This document shows, one piece after another, positions 9,556 through 19,344 of a DNA stretch of 64,000 bases. Made by a program: the position numbers and the translations under genes. This stretch comes from JAJDAT01 sp964344185 (GTDB lineage Bacteria > Nitrospinota > Nitrospinia > Nitrospinales > JAJDAT01), in the NCBI GenBank assembly GCA_964344185.1, contig CAYFMN010000003.1:124001-188000 (forward strand), given 5' to 3'. Position 1 is the first letter of the stretch. Each line of letters begins with the position of its first letter. The notes under the pieces were generated by a model, which worked only from the letters and a program-made list of their open reading frames with translations, did no database searches and was not told the DNA's origin.

Positions 9556-11115
9556 CTATTTTCTAAACATGTCGAGCATCCGACGCGTTACCGCAAATCC
9601 GCCCACAATGTTAATTGCCGTAATCATTACTGCAAAACCCGCTATCATAGCGATCACAGTTTCCCCTGAACTTATCTGCAAAATAGCCCCTATGACTATA
9701 ATGCTACTAATAGCATTGGTTACGCTCATCAAAGGAGTATGCAAAGCCGCCGTTACATTCCAAATAACCATATATCCGACAAAACAGGCTAAGACAAACA
9801 CCGTAAAGTGCGCCATAAAGGACGCTGGAGCTATAGACCCTAAACCTAATAAAGCAAGTCCTCCAATTCCAAATGTAACTGGAAGCCCCAATCCGGAAGA
9901 TTTTTCCTCAGGCTTTTCGGTTGGTTTGGTTTCTTGCGGTTTTTCCGCTGGTTTAGCGGGGGCCGCTGATAATTTTGGAGCGGGCGGAGGCCATGTTATT
10001 TCGCCGTCTTTTACGACAGTCGCGCCTCGAACTACCTCGTCTTCCATATCAACTTTAATATTGCCATCCTTTTCCTTGCACATATCTGTCAAAAGATGCC
10101 GTAAGTTAGTCCCATACAATTGACTGGACTGGGCGGCAAGGCGACTGGGTAAATCTGTATATCCAATTATTGAAACTCCATGCACCTTTTTAACCACACC
10201 CGCTTCTGTTAGCTTACAGTTACCTCCCTGCTCAGCGGCGAGATCTACGATTACACTCCCATCCTTCATAGATTTAACCATTTCTTCTTTTATTAATTCA
10301 GGGGCAGGCTTTCCTGGGATCAAGGCTGTAGTGATAATAATGTCCACCTCTTTTGCCTGTTCTGCGAATAATGCCATTTCCGCTTCTATAAACTCTTTAC
10401 TCATGACTTTCGCATAGCCGCCTGTTCCCGACCCTTCCTCTTCAAAGTCAAGTTCTAAAAACTCGGCGTCCATGCTTTCTACTTGTTCTTTAACTTCTGG
10501 TCTGGTATCAAAAGCGCGTACGATTGCTCCCATGCTTTTAGCTGCGCCAATAGCGGCAAGCCCTGCAACGCCAGCTCCAATAACCATTACTTTCGCTGGC
10601 GGTATTTTACCTGCCGCAGTAATTTGGCCAGTGAAAAACCTTCCAAAATGTTGGGCCGCTTCCACTACCGCTCGATATCCTGCAATATTAGCCATCGAAC
10701 TAAGCGCATCCATTTTTTGCGCTCGAGAAATACGAGGCACGCTATCCATAGCTAGAGCTGTGACTTTTTTCTCAGCTAACTTTTTGAGTAACTCTTCGTT
10801 CTGAGCTGGCCAAAGAAAGGTAACTAACACTTGCTTTTCATGAAGTAAATCTATCTCTTCAACTTTGAGTTCTGCATTAAACCCCGGAGGTCGTACTTTT
10901 AATATAATGTCACTACCTTCCCAAACAGCCTTTGGGCCTAATTCAACTTTGGCTCCAGCTTCGGCATAAGCTGAGTCAGAAAAATGCGCCGCTGATCCAG
11001 CGCCTGACTCAATCACTACCTCAAAGCCTAATTTGATTAGTTGCTTGGTAACATCAGGCGTTGTTGCTACCCTTTTTTCACCTTCATAAATTTCTTTAGG
11101 AATTCCAATTTTCAT
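9556..11115 (-). CDS. pntA: NAD(P) transhydrogenase subunit alpha
   Basis: A 519-residue alpha subunit carrying the NAD-binding domain I and the short membrane part in one chain, as in the two-gene enterobacterial type and unlike the three-gene alphaproteobacterial type. The N-terminus MKIGIPKEIYEGEKRVATTP and the Rossmann motif VIGAGVAGLAAIGAAKSMGA are visible; the RQD-type loop region is replaced by a typical PSRLAAQSSQLYGTN segment. A Pro/Lys/Glu-rich linker (about 385-405) joins the NAD domain to four C-terminal helices. First gene of pntAB. Confidence 0.95.
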   Translation of the reverse strand: MKIGIPKEIYEGEKRVATTPDVTKQLIKLGFEVVIESGAGSAAHFSDSAYAEAGAKVELGPKAVWEGSDIILKVRPPGFNAELKVEEIDLLHEKQVLVTFLWPAQNEELLKKLAEKKVTALAMDSVPRISRAQKMDALSSMANIAGYRAVVEAAQHFGRFFTGQITAAGKIPPAKVMVIGAGVAGLAAIGAAKSMGAIVRAFDTRPEVKEQVESMDAEFLELDFEEEGSGTGGYAKVMSKEFIEAEMALFAEQAKEVDIIITTALIPGKPAPELIKEEMVKSMKDGSVIVDLAAEQGGNCKLTEAGVVKKVHGVSIIGYTDLPSRLAAQSSQLYGTNLRHLLTDMCKEKDGNIKVDMEDEVVRGATVVKDGEITWPPPAPKLSAAPAKPAEKPQETKPTEKPEEKSSGLGLPVTFGIGGLALLGLGSIAPASFMAHFTVFVLACFVGYMVIWNVTAALHTPLMSVTNAISSIIVIGAILQISSGETVIAMIAGFAVMITAINIVGGFAVTRRMLDMFRK

Positions 11116-11522
11116 TGTTTATTGCCTTTTAGCGAATTATTAATGACCTTAATAATTTTCGAATCTTATTCGGCCATGTATAATTTTTAGTCAATTATGA
11201 AAGGTGAAACAATACCATAAAAAATTGAATTTTTGCAATTTTAAAGATAAGTATTGTTTTATTTTTTATTGGTTAGCTAACTTTTAATTTGTTAAAAACG
11301 AATTAGGAAGCTGTTTCATGTTTTTTGAGGAAAATACGATTGTTGCATTGAAATAATTTTCCTTTGAGCGCCTTTTGTCAACGCTAAAAAGACTAGAGAA
11401 TCGCTTGTTAGCCATAAAAATCAGTTTTTGTTTTTTATAAGTCAATTCTCCGAGATTAATTCATTATGGATTTGTATTTGGAAATGATAAAAATACCGTA
11501 ATTTTACTTTCTAGAGTGGAAA
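11116..11522. other. AT-rich divergent intergenic region
   Basis: About 400 bases between divergent pntA and the 11523 gene. Presumably holds both promoters. I see no convincing operator, RNA gene or short coding frame. Confidence 0.4.
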
Positions 11523-12137
11523 ATGAACTCACACCATAAAGATCGCAGACATGGAGAAAAACGCCAGGCGGACCGCAGACAAGAAATTAATTTGCAATTA
11601 ATGGAAGACCGACAAATGCGACGTGAGTTTCGGCGCAAGGTTGAGCGTAGAAATCACGCAAAAAATGAAGATGAACAGAACTCAACTCATAATGTGAGAG
11701 TTTTTAGATCCGCAATTGATGTTTTTCATAAGTTAAAACATGAAGTCAGCAAGTTTGAATCTAACATCCACGTATATGATTTTTTTAATTTTGTTATTAC
11801 CGCGCATATTCTGCAAGAATGGCTTTTGAAAGACACCAGTTTGCCAGATGTTATGCGTTTGAAGGCAAAAGAAATAGAAAAAAATCAGTTTTGGCAAGTG
11901 TGCAAAGAAATATCGAATGGCAATAAACATTTTTATCTAGATAAAGAAACCAAAATTATAAAGGCTATTTCGCATGTTAGATTAAACCCCAAAAGTTACG
12001 ATTGGGGATTGTCTCTAGAAGACGGCGAATATGAAGCGTTTGTAATTGGACTTCGAGACGGCCACTTTATCGGTCCTCGACAACTGGAAGACGAAATCCT
12101 TAAGATGTATCAAGATGTATTTAAGTCCATCGCTTAA
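11523..12137 (+). CDS. Conserved-looking hypothetical protein with basic N-terminus
   Basis: A 204-residue soluble protein I do not recognise. The first 60 residues are rich in Arg, His, Lys and Glu (RRHGEKRQADRRQE, RREFRRKVERRN), a highly charged helical stretch that could bind nucleic acid or be a flexible tail. The remainder looks folded, with WLLKDTSLPDVMRLKAKEIE and a conserved-looking SYDWGLSLEDGEYEAF segment. No signal peptide or membrane helix. A weak ribosome site precedes the ATG. It stands alone. Confidence 0.7.
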   Translation: MNSHHKDRRHGEKRQADRRQEINLQLMEDRQMRREFRRKVERRNHAKNEDEQNSTHNVRVFRSAIDVFHKLKHEVSKFESNIHVYDFFNFVITAHILQEWLLKDTSLPDVMRLKAKEIEKNQFWQVCKEISNGNKHFYLDKETKIIKAISHVRLNPKSYDWGLSLEDGEYEAFVIGLRDGHFIGPRQLEDEILKMYQDVFKSIA

Positions 12138-12243
12138 TTTAGTGAATTTATTTTTAAATCTTGTAAATAGTCTATTTTCGAAGTTTGAGAGTTTGATATT
12201 TAAATTATTCGTTAAATAGTAATTTGTTTTTGTGATTTTTTGA

Positions 12244-13107
12244 TTGCGAAAAACTGTTGTGAATGAACGAGAATGGGTTAAGCGTAAACTTTGGAATATT
12301 TTTCAATCTCTTTTTGCTGTCGCTTTAATGGCGATTGTGTTGGGTTTGGTTGGATGGGTTGTTGGCGGCGAGATTTTGGCCTTCTTGGTTTTGGGTGTTG
12401 TGATTTCTTTTTTTATTTTTAAACCTGGTTTGTCTCCCCATTTTGTCTTCAAAATTTACCTGGCAAAGCCTTTGTCTTATCGGGAAGTTCCACAAGTTTA
12501 CGATTTGATTAATACATTAGCTGATCGCGCCGAGTTGAAAAATGCGCCCATTTTATATCTTATTTCGAGTGACTCGATGCAAGCTTTGTCTGTGGGCGAT
12601 TCTGAAGACTCAGGAATAGCCGTTTCTCAAAGCTTATTGAAGGAATTAAGTCTACGTGAGTTAACTGGCGTATTGGCTCATGAAATAGGACATATTCAAA
12701 ATTGCGATACGAGGCTTTTATGGTTTGCAAATATATTTAGCGGAGTAACGGGAATGCTTTCATGGATTGGTATTGGCGTCTTACTAATTAATTTACCCCT
12801 AATTTTGCTGGGGTTTTTTGATGCGAATTTGCTGCCGATTTTTTTATTGGCATTCGCTCCAATTATAAGTCATCTGCTTTTCTTTAACCTTTCACGAATT
12901 CGAGAATACGATGCCGATCTTGGAGCCGTAGAGTTGACTGGAGATCCTGAAGGACTAGCGATGGCTTTGGCTAAAATTGAAAATAAAAAATATCAAACTA
13001 TCAAACGCTTTTTTTTTCCAAAATATAAAATTTCGGAACCTTCGTTGCTTTTGACTCACCCCTCGACAGAGGATAGAATCCGTCGTTTATTGGAAATCCG
13101 CAACTAA
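12244..13107 (+). CDS. HtpX-like M48 family zinc metalloprotease
   Basis: A 287-residue membrane peptidase. Two N-terminal helices (about 20-60) precede the catalytic HEIGH motif (H146, E147, H150 from this start); the third zinc ligand is the Glu of the downstream REYDADLGAVELTGD block. Two more helices lie between (about 170-215). HtpX enzymes degrade misfolded membrane proteins on the cytoplasmic side. The frame opens with TTG at 12244; a GTG at 12259 is an equally good start. A late HPSTEDRI motif is also typical of the family. Confidence 0.85.
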   Translation: MRKTVVNEREWVKRKLWNIFQSLFAVALMAIVLGLVGWVVGGEILAFLVLGVVISFFIFKPGLSPHFVFKIYLAKPLSYREVPQVYDLINTLADRAELKNAPILYLISSDSMQALSVGDSEDSGIAVSQSLLKELSLRELTGVLAHEIGHIQNCDTRLLWFANIFSGVTGMLSWIGIGVLLINLPLILLGFFDANLLPIFLLAFAPIISHLLFFNLSRIREYDADLGAVELTGDPEGLAMALAKIENKKYQTIKRFFFPKYKISEPSLLLTHPSTEDRIRRLLEIRN

Positions 13108-13264
13108 AGGCAAAATTGCAATTTGATAATTTTGATTTTTTAATGAAAGAGGGCTAACTAAATTCTAATAAAACTTTAACGTTTCCAATCTTTCTAATGA
13201 AAATCAAATATGATACCTTTTTGCTTAAAATAATTTCGGAAAAATCTATCGAGGTGGGGTTTAG

Positions 13265-14458
13265 ATGGCTTCTAGAATTTTATTTAAGCAATTTGCGCTC
13301 TTACGAAAAACTCATAAGGGTATTTATTTCCTAATAGTATTGGTCTGCGCTTTATTTTTATCGGGAGCGTTTCACACTGCTCCATCCACGTTAGCAAAGA
13401 TTCTTTATCATAACTTTGCCGATTACGACGATTATAAAAAGTTTCCTTCTCGTCAATTAATCGCTAGTGCAACTCCTTTTAGATTTGAAGAAAACTTTTC
13501 AGAATCTGAGCTTTTTACCAAACCTTTTATAGCTCAAGCCGAAAAAACAGACTTAGATACGTTACTGGAAAAGACCGATAGTCTTGCTTTTATTGCTATT
13601 AAAAACGACGCGATAGTCTATGAAAAATATTTGAACGGTCATTCACGGAATTCTCTTTCAATATCTTTTTCTCTGGCGAAATCATTTTTATCGGCTCTCA
13701 TTGGATGCGCTATTGATGATGGTTATATACAGTCTCTTGAACAACCCGTAACGGATTTTGTCCCCGAATTCAAATCGCAGGACAATGCTGATTTTACGAT
13801 TAAGAACCTAATTCAAATGACCACTGGAATGGATTATGTTGAGAGACAATTAATTAATAATCCATTTGGCAAGCACGCTAGACTTTATTATTCTCCTTTT
13901 CTCAAAGAAGAAATCTTAACTTTAAAGTTTTCAGAAAGACCCGGCAAAAATTTTAGATATAAATCTGGAGAATCGGCTCTTTTAGGTTTGGTTTTAAGAC
14001 GCGCTTTAAAAGAAAAAAATATTGCCGAATATTTGCAAGAAAAGATTTGGACTCCCATTGGAATGGAAGATAATGGAGTGGTTAATATCGATCATGACAA
14101 TCCAGACGGTTTAGAAAAAATGTGGTGTTGTATCGGAGCAACCGCTCGTGATCTTTCTAAATTTGGTTTGCTTTATTTGCACAAAGGCGCGTTTAAAAAC
14201 AAGCAAATAGTTCCTAGAAAATGGGTAGAACGGTCTCTTAAAGTTGAAACTGAGGAAGGAAGCGCGCCTGAATATCAACTTGGTTGGTGGCTAACGGAAG
14301 ACAATAGAAATTATTTCCAAGCTGAAGGGCTATTTGGGCAATATATCCATGTTAATCCGGATACGAATACAGTGATTGTTCGTTTGGGTAAAAGCCGAGG
14401 CTATTTGACTCGCGAAGACTGGATAGACGTTTTATATTATTTTTCCCAAAGAGTTTAA
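13265..14458 (+). CDS. Serine hydrolase of the beta-lactamase/class C family
   Basis: A 397-residue exported or membrane-anchored enzyme with one N-terminal helix (about 20-38). The SxxK nucleophile motif is S136-LA-K139 in SFSLAKSFLSALIG. The Tyr of the second motif lies in FRYKSGESALLGLVL. A Gly-rich late segment (AEGLFGQYIHVNP) stands where the KTG-like motif should be. Homologues are esterases, D-aminopeptidases or nylon hydrolases rather than true beta-lactamases, so antibiotic resistance should not be assumed. Alone, convergent with the PHP/glycosyltransferase gene. Confidence 0.8.
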   Translation: MASRILFKQFALLRKTHKGIYFLIVLVCALFLSGAFHTAPSTLAKILYHNFADYDDYKKFPSRQLIASATPFRFEENFSESELFTKPFIAQAEKTDLDTLLEKTDSLAFIAIKNDAIVYEKYLNGHSRNSLSISFSLAKSFLSALIGCAIDDGYIQSLEQPVTDFVPEFKSQDNADFTIKNLIQMTTGMDYVERQLINNPFGKHARLYYSPFLKEEILTLKFSERPGKNFRYKSGESALLGLVLRRALKEKNIAEYLQEKIWTPIGMEDNGVVNIDHDNPDGLEKMWCCIGATARDLSKFGLLYLHKGAFKNKQIVPRKWVERSLKVETEEGSAPEYQLGWWLTEDNRNYFQAEGLFGQYIHVNPDTNTVIVRLGKSRGYLTREDWIDVLYYFSQRV

Positions 14459-14462
14459 CGGA

Positions 14463-14517
14463 TTCCCCGAAAAATCTGGTGTCTAGCGGATTCTTGGAGT
14501 TTGTATTTTTCGGGGAA
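14463..14517. terminator. Long-armed inverted repeat between convergent genes
   Basis: TTCCCCGAAAAAT (14463-14475) and ATTTTTCGGGGAA (14505-14517) are perfectly complementary 13-bp arms with a 29-base loop, located between the stops of two converging genes. Probable bidirectional terminator, though the loop is long. Confidence 0.5.
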
Positions 14518-14557
14518 CCCTGGGGAACCTTCAGGTAAAACTCATTCTTGCTATAGG

Positions 14558-16948
14558 CTAATGTGTTTGATATTGAAGAATGGGTTGATAATGTTTTTGG
14601 TCGCTGGGTTTATTTTGTAGAACAAATTCTCGCGCGTTTTTTCCCATCCTTTCACATTCTTCAATATTATCTACGAAAAATTCTAATGCTTGGAGCAAAT
14701 TGGGACTTTTTTGTAGATCAAAAACTTTCCCCGAAAAGCCGTTGCGCATTAATTCTTGAGGTCCACCAATATTGGAAACAATGACAGGCAATCCAGAAGC
14801 TTGAGCTTCTAAGACTACGTTGCCCCATGTATCTGTTGTGCTTGGGAAGGCAAAAACATTCGCCGAAGCGTAGGCTTTGTAGAGACCCTCGCCCGTTAAA
14901 TATCCCTTAAAAACTACCGGATAATTTTTTAATTCCATTTCCATTTCTTGGCGATATGGACCGTCGCCCACGATCAATAAATTCGCTGTCTTTCCAGAAT
15001 CTATTAATTTTTTAAACGATTCCGACAATAATGCCAAATTCTTTTCCTTTGAAACGCGCCCTACATAAAGAAACTTCAATCCGGAATTTAGCGATTTTTG
15101 ATTCCAGAAATTTGGATCGGAGTTGTCAGGGTGAAATTCGTTCGAATCAACCCATCGCGGTAATGGTTTGATTTTATCGGGATCTAAACCACCATCTGTT
15201 AACTGCTTCATTGTACTTGAAGAAGGAGCCGTAACTTCGTCCATTTGACTATAGAACCAAATCATATAAGTCATTGCCAAATTGCCGATACCTTTATCAC
15301 CTGTGAGATCTATAACGTATTGAGGAATGTCTGTATGGTAAGTTCCAGTAATTGGTAAATTTAACAGTTTTGCGATGACTAACCCTAAAATACCGACAGA
15401 TCCCGGCGTACTGATATGGATTCTTGTAAACTTTTCGTTCTCGATATATTCCATTACCTCTAATACAGGAGGAAAATGGAGATTTAATTCCTCGTATTCT
15501 GGAATGGTAAATTTTCCAATGGACTGAAAGTTCATTACTCCATTGTTAAAAGAAGTAGGCTGATTAGAAGAATGGATTACAGTCATATCGTTTCCATTCA
15601 ATTTGGCGTATTTCAAAATACGTTTGATTGTCACCGCTACGCCGTTTATTTCATTTAGCGTATCGGTGAATAACGCTACTTTTTCTTTATTGTCGCCAGA
15701 TTCTGGACCAATAAATACATTTTTAACTTCCGCTAAAAGTTTCCTATTATGATGGTGATGAAAATATGAAATGTAATAGGGGGAAATTAAAAACTGAACA
15801 AATCCTAAAGTACCCAGAGCTTCAATAATGCTTAATAAATGGCTGGGACCAGACCATTCCGTAATTTTCTTGGCGTAAAGAAACATGATGCGATTGGCGA
15901 GTCGACTTGTTACCGCAAAGATTTTTCGGTTCAAACTTGCCATACGCAAAGTTTGCTGAAATTTTTGATCGTTTAGGAGTTCTTTCGTTTCCTTATCTAA
16001 AATTTCGTTGAAAGTTAGATTTTGAGGGCCAGAATTTGGAAGAATTTTCTTCATCCAAAATCTAAATCTCTCACGAGGCGTTAACTTAATAGGAGAAGAG
16101 TTAAAGATAGAATCTAATAGTTTAGTGAAAAAACTGACAGAATGCCCGCCTTGGTTTTCTAATTTATTTTGTACGAACTGATATCCGATGCTGTAAATTG
16201 CGTGAGGTAAAGTTAGATGATCTCCTTCTTCGCCGCAGGCTCTGGATTGCGCCCCTTCGATTGACTGGAGAAAACTCTCGATGTTATTTGCAGGAGCGGA
16301 GGTAAATGTTTTTGCTATAAAGAGCCCTGCGTGATCGTCGGACCCGCCAACCATACCCTTTTTCCAGGGAGTTCGACCATATGGCTCAATATTATGCTTA
16401 TTTGCCAGTTCTTCTATTTTTTGTTGAGTTATAGATTGAACGATTTTCCAATTAAACCTGTTTTGATCTTTTGATTTAGTTCCATTGATAACTTCAAATA
16501 CATTAAAAAGCAGAACCATTTTTTCAAACATCGACAAAGTTAATCTTCCTTTGTAATCAAAGAAAGGATGCGCAATAAAATGAACGATATTTTGCGACCT
16601 GAAAAAATCGATAAGCTCGTAGACGTTTTTTCTTAAAATATTGGCTTCTTTAAAGGTGGCCTCGGTAAGGTCCAAACCCACTACATGAACTTTTAAATCC
16701 TCTTCCGGAAACTTGGCGGTAAATTCGCAACTAATAAAAACGTCGGATATATGAGCGATTTCTAAAACGCCATCGATCGAATTATGATCCGTGATTGTGA
16801 CATAATCCATCCCTTGTTTTTTAGCGGCTTTATAAAGGTTTTGTGGAGTTGTAAAACTTTCTGGACAGTTAAATTTTCTTAATGCGTAAAAATTAGGTTT
16901 GTTTGAAGCTTTGGAGTGAAGGTGTAGGTCGGCTTTTTTAAGTTCCAT
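14558..16948 (-). CDS. PHP-domain / GT4 glycosyltransferase fusion
   Basis: A 796-residue cytoplasmic fusion. The N-terminus is a PHP metal-dependent phosphoesterase-like domain: D7-x-H9-x-H11 in ADLHLHSKAS, VTITDHNSIDG, FIAHPFFD and GGSDDHAGL. The C-terminal half (about 420-790) is a GT-B glycosyltransferase with a FLYVGRVSKEKNLALL hinge and the E-x7-E nucleotide-sugar motif region AFPSTTDTWGNVVLEAQASG. The middle (about 250-400) is of unknown fold. Such fusions occur in several phyla; the glycan acceptor is unknown. The neighbouring SGNH and glycosyltransferase genes suggest cell-surface polysaccharide or glycolipid work. Confidence 0.85.
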   Translation of the reverse strand: MELKKADLHLHSKASNKPNFYALRKFNCPESFTTPQNLYKAAKKQGMDYVTITDHNSIDGVLEIAHISDVFISCEFTAKFPEEDLKVHVVGLDLTEATFKEANILRKNVYELIDFFRSQNIVHFIAHPFFDYKGRLTLSMFEKMVLLFNVFEVINGTKSKDQNRFNWKIVQSITQQKIEELANKHNIEPYGRTPWKKGMVGGSDDHAGLFIAKTFTSAPANNIESFLQSIEGAQSRACGEEGDHLTLPHAIYSIGYQFVQNKLENQGGHSVSFFTKLLDSIFNSSPIKLTPRERFRFWMKKILPNSGPQNLTFNEILDKETKELLNDQKFQQTLRMASLNRKIFAVTSRLANRIMFLYAKKITEWSGPSHLLSIIEALGTLGFVQFLISPYYISYFHHHHNRKLLAEVKNVFIGPESGDNKEKVALFTDTLNEINGVAVTIKRILKYAKLNGNDMTVIHSSNQPTSFNNGVMNFQSIGKFTIPEYEELNLHFPPVLEVMEYIENEKFTRIHISTPGSVGILGLVIAKLLNLPITGTYHTDIPQYVIDLTGDKGIGNLAMTYMIWFYSQMDEVTAPSSSTMKQLTDGGLDPDKIKPLPRWVDSNEFHPDNSDPNFWNQKSLNSGLKFLYVGRVSKEKNLALLSESFKKLIDSGKTANLLIVGDGPYRQEMEMELKNYPVVFKGYLTGEGLYKAYASANVFAFPSTTDTWGNVVLEAQASGLPVIVSNIGGPQELMRNGFSGKVFDLQKSPNLLQALEFFVDNIEECERMGKNAREFVLQNKPSDQKHYQPILQYQTH

Positions 16949-17088
16949 GGTTGTCCTCAGAGAAGTTACTATCTATGAGGAGGGTAGCTAGCCTTTGTTA
17001 TGTTTAGATCTAAATTTAGTTAGAATTACTATTGAATTTTAACCGCCAAGTTAACACAAAATAGAGTTTGGGTTGCAAATTAGAGAGG

Positions 17089-18813
17089 TTACTTATTTTT
17101 ATTAAAAGCGTTTATAAAGTTTAAACCAGATAGAGCTATTTGATTGTTAGGTTCAAATTTTAGAGCTTTATGAAACATTTTTGCGGCCTCATCAAGTTGA
17201 TTTATTTTTGCGTATGCCAATCCCATCAAAGTTAAAACGCGAGGTTGATTGGGATCTAGATTGATTGATTTTTTATATTCGATTAGGGATTTTGGATAAA
17301 GTTGGCTGTCAAAATACAGGTTTCCCAAACTCCTGTAGTATTGAGAAAAGCCTGGGTTTTCAGAGATAGCGAGTTTCCAATAGTTTTCAGCAGAGACAAA
17401 ATCCTTTTTTCTATGCGCTATCATAGCAAAATGGTTGTAGACTTCCGGCAAAATAGGATGTTTGTATTTAGATGATTTTTTTAGATAGTTTAAGGAATTG
17501 TCGTATTGCTTGAGTTCGAAATAAGTTTTACCGATTAAAAACAGAGTTTTGGGATTTGGTTCAAGCGAATGATCTAGAGATTTTTGGAAGGATTGTATAG
17601 CTTCTATTTTTTTATTTTCTTTTGCTTGTATTTCGCCTAGCTCTAGCCAACCATCTTTATCGTCAGAGTAATGTTTTAGATAATCGTTGAAAGTTTTGAT
17701 TGCAAGATGATTTAGGTTTTGGTTTTTATAAATCATTGCTTTGTTGAAAAACCACAAGGGGACTTTGTTTAAGTCTTTAGATAATTCTTTATTTGCCGCG
17801 TTGATTTGATTCACTAATTTAGGGTCGTCGAGATTAAGCTCATGATTTCCTTTATTCAAATTTGGAATTAATTTTGCGGTAAGGAGGTGGTTGAAGACAA
17901 TACTTGCCGCTAAATGATGACCGCTTGGAGTCCAATGAAGATCTTTAGGAAATAATAGAGGGGTGGTGTTTTTGCGATGGAAATTTATCATTCCTTCCAC
18001 TAAGTGAACGGGGTTATTTCCATTTTTTTTGATTGGATTAAAGTTTTCCCGTTTTTTTACAATTTTGAATACTTCTTGGTAAGTAGGCGAGTTCAATAAT
18101 AGAAGTTGAGAGTTATTTTTTAAAATAAAGCGCACTAACGCGTTCATTGTGAAATGGTATTGGATTTGTTTTTGAGACTCTTCTGATACAGGCCCTTTAA
18201 ACTCTTCCTCTGAAACTTTCCAGCTTACTTCTGAAATGTTCTTATTTTTTAGATCTTCGAAAAGCTTATATAAAACCGTTTTTTTTATGGAAGCGTCTTT
18301 GGCTTCCATTCCGAACTGTGATAGCCGATTGTTGACTAATATTAAAGTATGAAAATTATTTAAAAAATTTTCATAGAATGGCAGACTGGTTATGCTTTGT
18401 TTTATCCTTTGGTAAATTGAAGTCTCTTCCGGCTTTATAAATATGTCGTCAAATATAATTTGAGCGTGATTTTGAGATATTTGCTCATATTTTAGATTTT
18501 TGAAAGCGATGCGATTTTGAGGAATTAATATAGAATCATCGACGGCTTGGTTGATGATCACTAAGTCGGGAGAGTATTTGTACCCTTCATTTTTCATGTA
18601 TAGATAGTATTCTACGGGACTCCATCCATTAGCAGAGGCGTTTATAACCTCAAATTTTTGATTAGGAATTTGTTGATTTAGTTTTTGTTCTAAGACAGCG
18701 GTAAATATTTTTTCGTTGTTAACTCCTACTCCAAAAATAATAGAATCTCCAAAAACTAGTATCCTAAAAGTGTTGGATGGCTTTTGGTATGAAACTGTGT
18801 GGTTTGATCGCAA
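17089..18813 (-). CDS. SGNH/GDSL hydrolase with C-terminal TPR repeats
   Basis: A 574-residue protein. The SGNH block I is FRILVFGDSIIFGVG with nucleophile S24, and the catalytic Asp/His block is DLHWTPSGHHLAA near residue 300. From about 350 to 565 there are roughly six TPR repeats (for example DGWLELGEIQAKENK, AEVYNH-like and QPRVLTLMGLAYAKINQLDEAAKMF). The annotated start is a TTG; open codons continue upstream about 35 residues (KIFYKIKINKKG, typical of the family) with no ATG, GTG or TTG before a stop, so the N-terminus may be truncated or frameshifted. Probably removes acyl groups from a surface glycan or lipid. Confidence 0.8.
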   Translation of the reverse strand: MRSNHTVSYQKPSNTFRILVFGDSIIFGVGVNNEKIFTAVLEQKLNQQIPNQKFEVINASANGWSPVEYYLYMKNEGYKYSPDLVIINQAVDDSILIPQNRIAFKNLKYEQISQNHAQIIFDDIFIKPEETSIYQRIKQSITSLPFYENFLNNFHTLILVNNRLSQFGMEAKDASIKKTVLYKLFEDLKNKNISEVSWKVSEEEFKGPVSEESQKQIQYHFTMNALVRFILKNNSQLLLLNSPTYQEVFKIVKKRENFNPIKKNGNNPVHLVEGMINFHRKNTTPLLFPKDLHWTPSGHHLAASIVFNHLLTAKLIPNLNKGNHELNLDDPKLVNQINAANKELSKDLNKVPLWFFNKAMIYKNQNLNHLAIKTFNDYLKHYSDDKDGWLELGEIQAKENKKIEAIQSFQKSLDHSLEPNPKTLFLIGKTYFELKQYDNSLNYLKKSSKYKHPILPEVYNHFAMIAHRKKDFVSAENYWKLAISENPGFSQYYRSLGNLYFDSQLYPKSLIEYKKSINLDPNQPRVLTLMGLAYAKINQLDEAAKMFHKALKFEPNNQIALSGLNFINAFNKNK

Positions 18814-19104
18814 ACCTTTTTTGTTAATTTTAATTTTGTAAAAAATTTTAGGAAAAGCCTGGCAATTTTTAAGTGCATATATCCAGATATGGTTTAGTGG
18901 AGTCGTCAGAGCAAAAAAAGAATTTTAGTTTTATCTTTAAGAAGGCTGGAATTGGGCGCAAACAGTTAGTTGAAATTCTATGGCTTTCTAGTTGTCATGT
19001 AAACTCAAATTTATAAAGATCTTTAAAATTTAAATATTTCTTTAGTTAATTGTTGGCCAATGACTATTGGCCAAATATTAGGCAAGCTAGACGCGTAGGT
19101 TTGA

Positions 19105-19317
19105 TTGAAGTTATTAAAATTTTATAGGCTCTTGGGGAATAGCGGTTTGAGAAAAATACAGTCGTTTTTGTTTTATGGGTTAATCTTAATCTGGGGATTA
19201 AATTTTTATAACATCGACAAATTTAATAAACAAATTTTAGATTGCGTATTAATAGCTGGATGCTTGGTTTACTTTGGAATAAAACTATGGGTTTGGGGTT
19301 TTGGTAAAGGGAAATGA
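19105..19317 (+). CDS. Possible small membrane protein
   Basis: A 70-residue frame with two hydrophobic segments (about 22-36 and 45-63) and basic ends, opening with TTG. No ribosome site stands out and I do not recognise the sequence. It lies between a divergent SGNH gene and a convergent HDOD gene. Could be spurious. Confidence 0.25.
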   Translation: MKLLKFYRLLGNSGLRKIQSFLFYGLILIWGLNFYNIDKFNKQILDCVLIAGCLVYFGIKLWVWGFGKGK

Positions 19318-19344
19318 GGGGCGTTTTAGCGCATTAATTTGTTA

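Noticed and set aside
9569..10804. Plus-strand frames inside pntA
   Set aside because: Antisense shadows of a strongly conserved gene; composition is that of reverse-complemented code.
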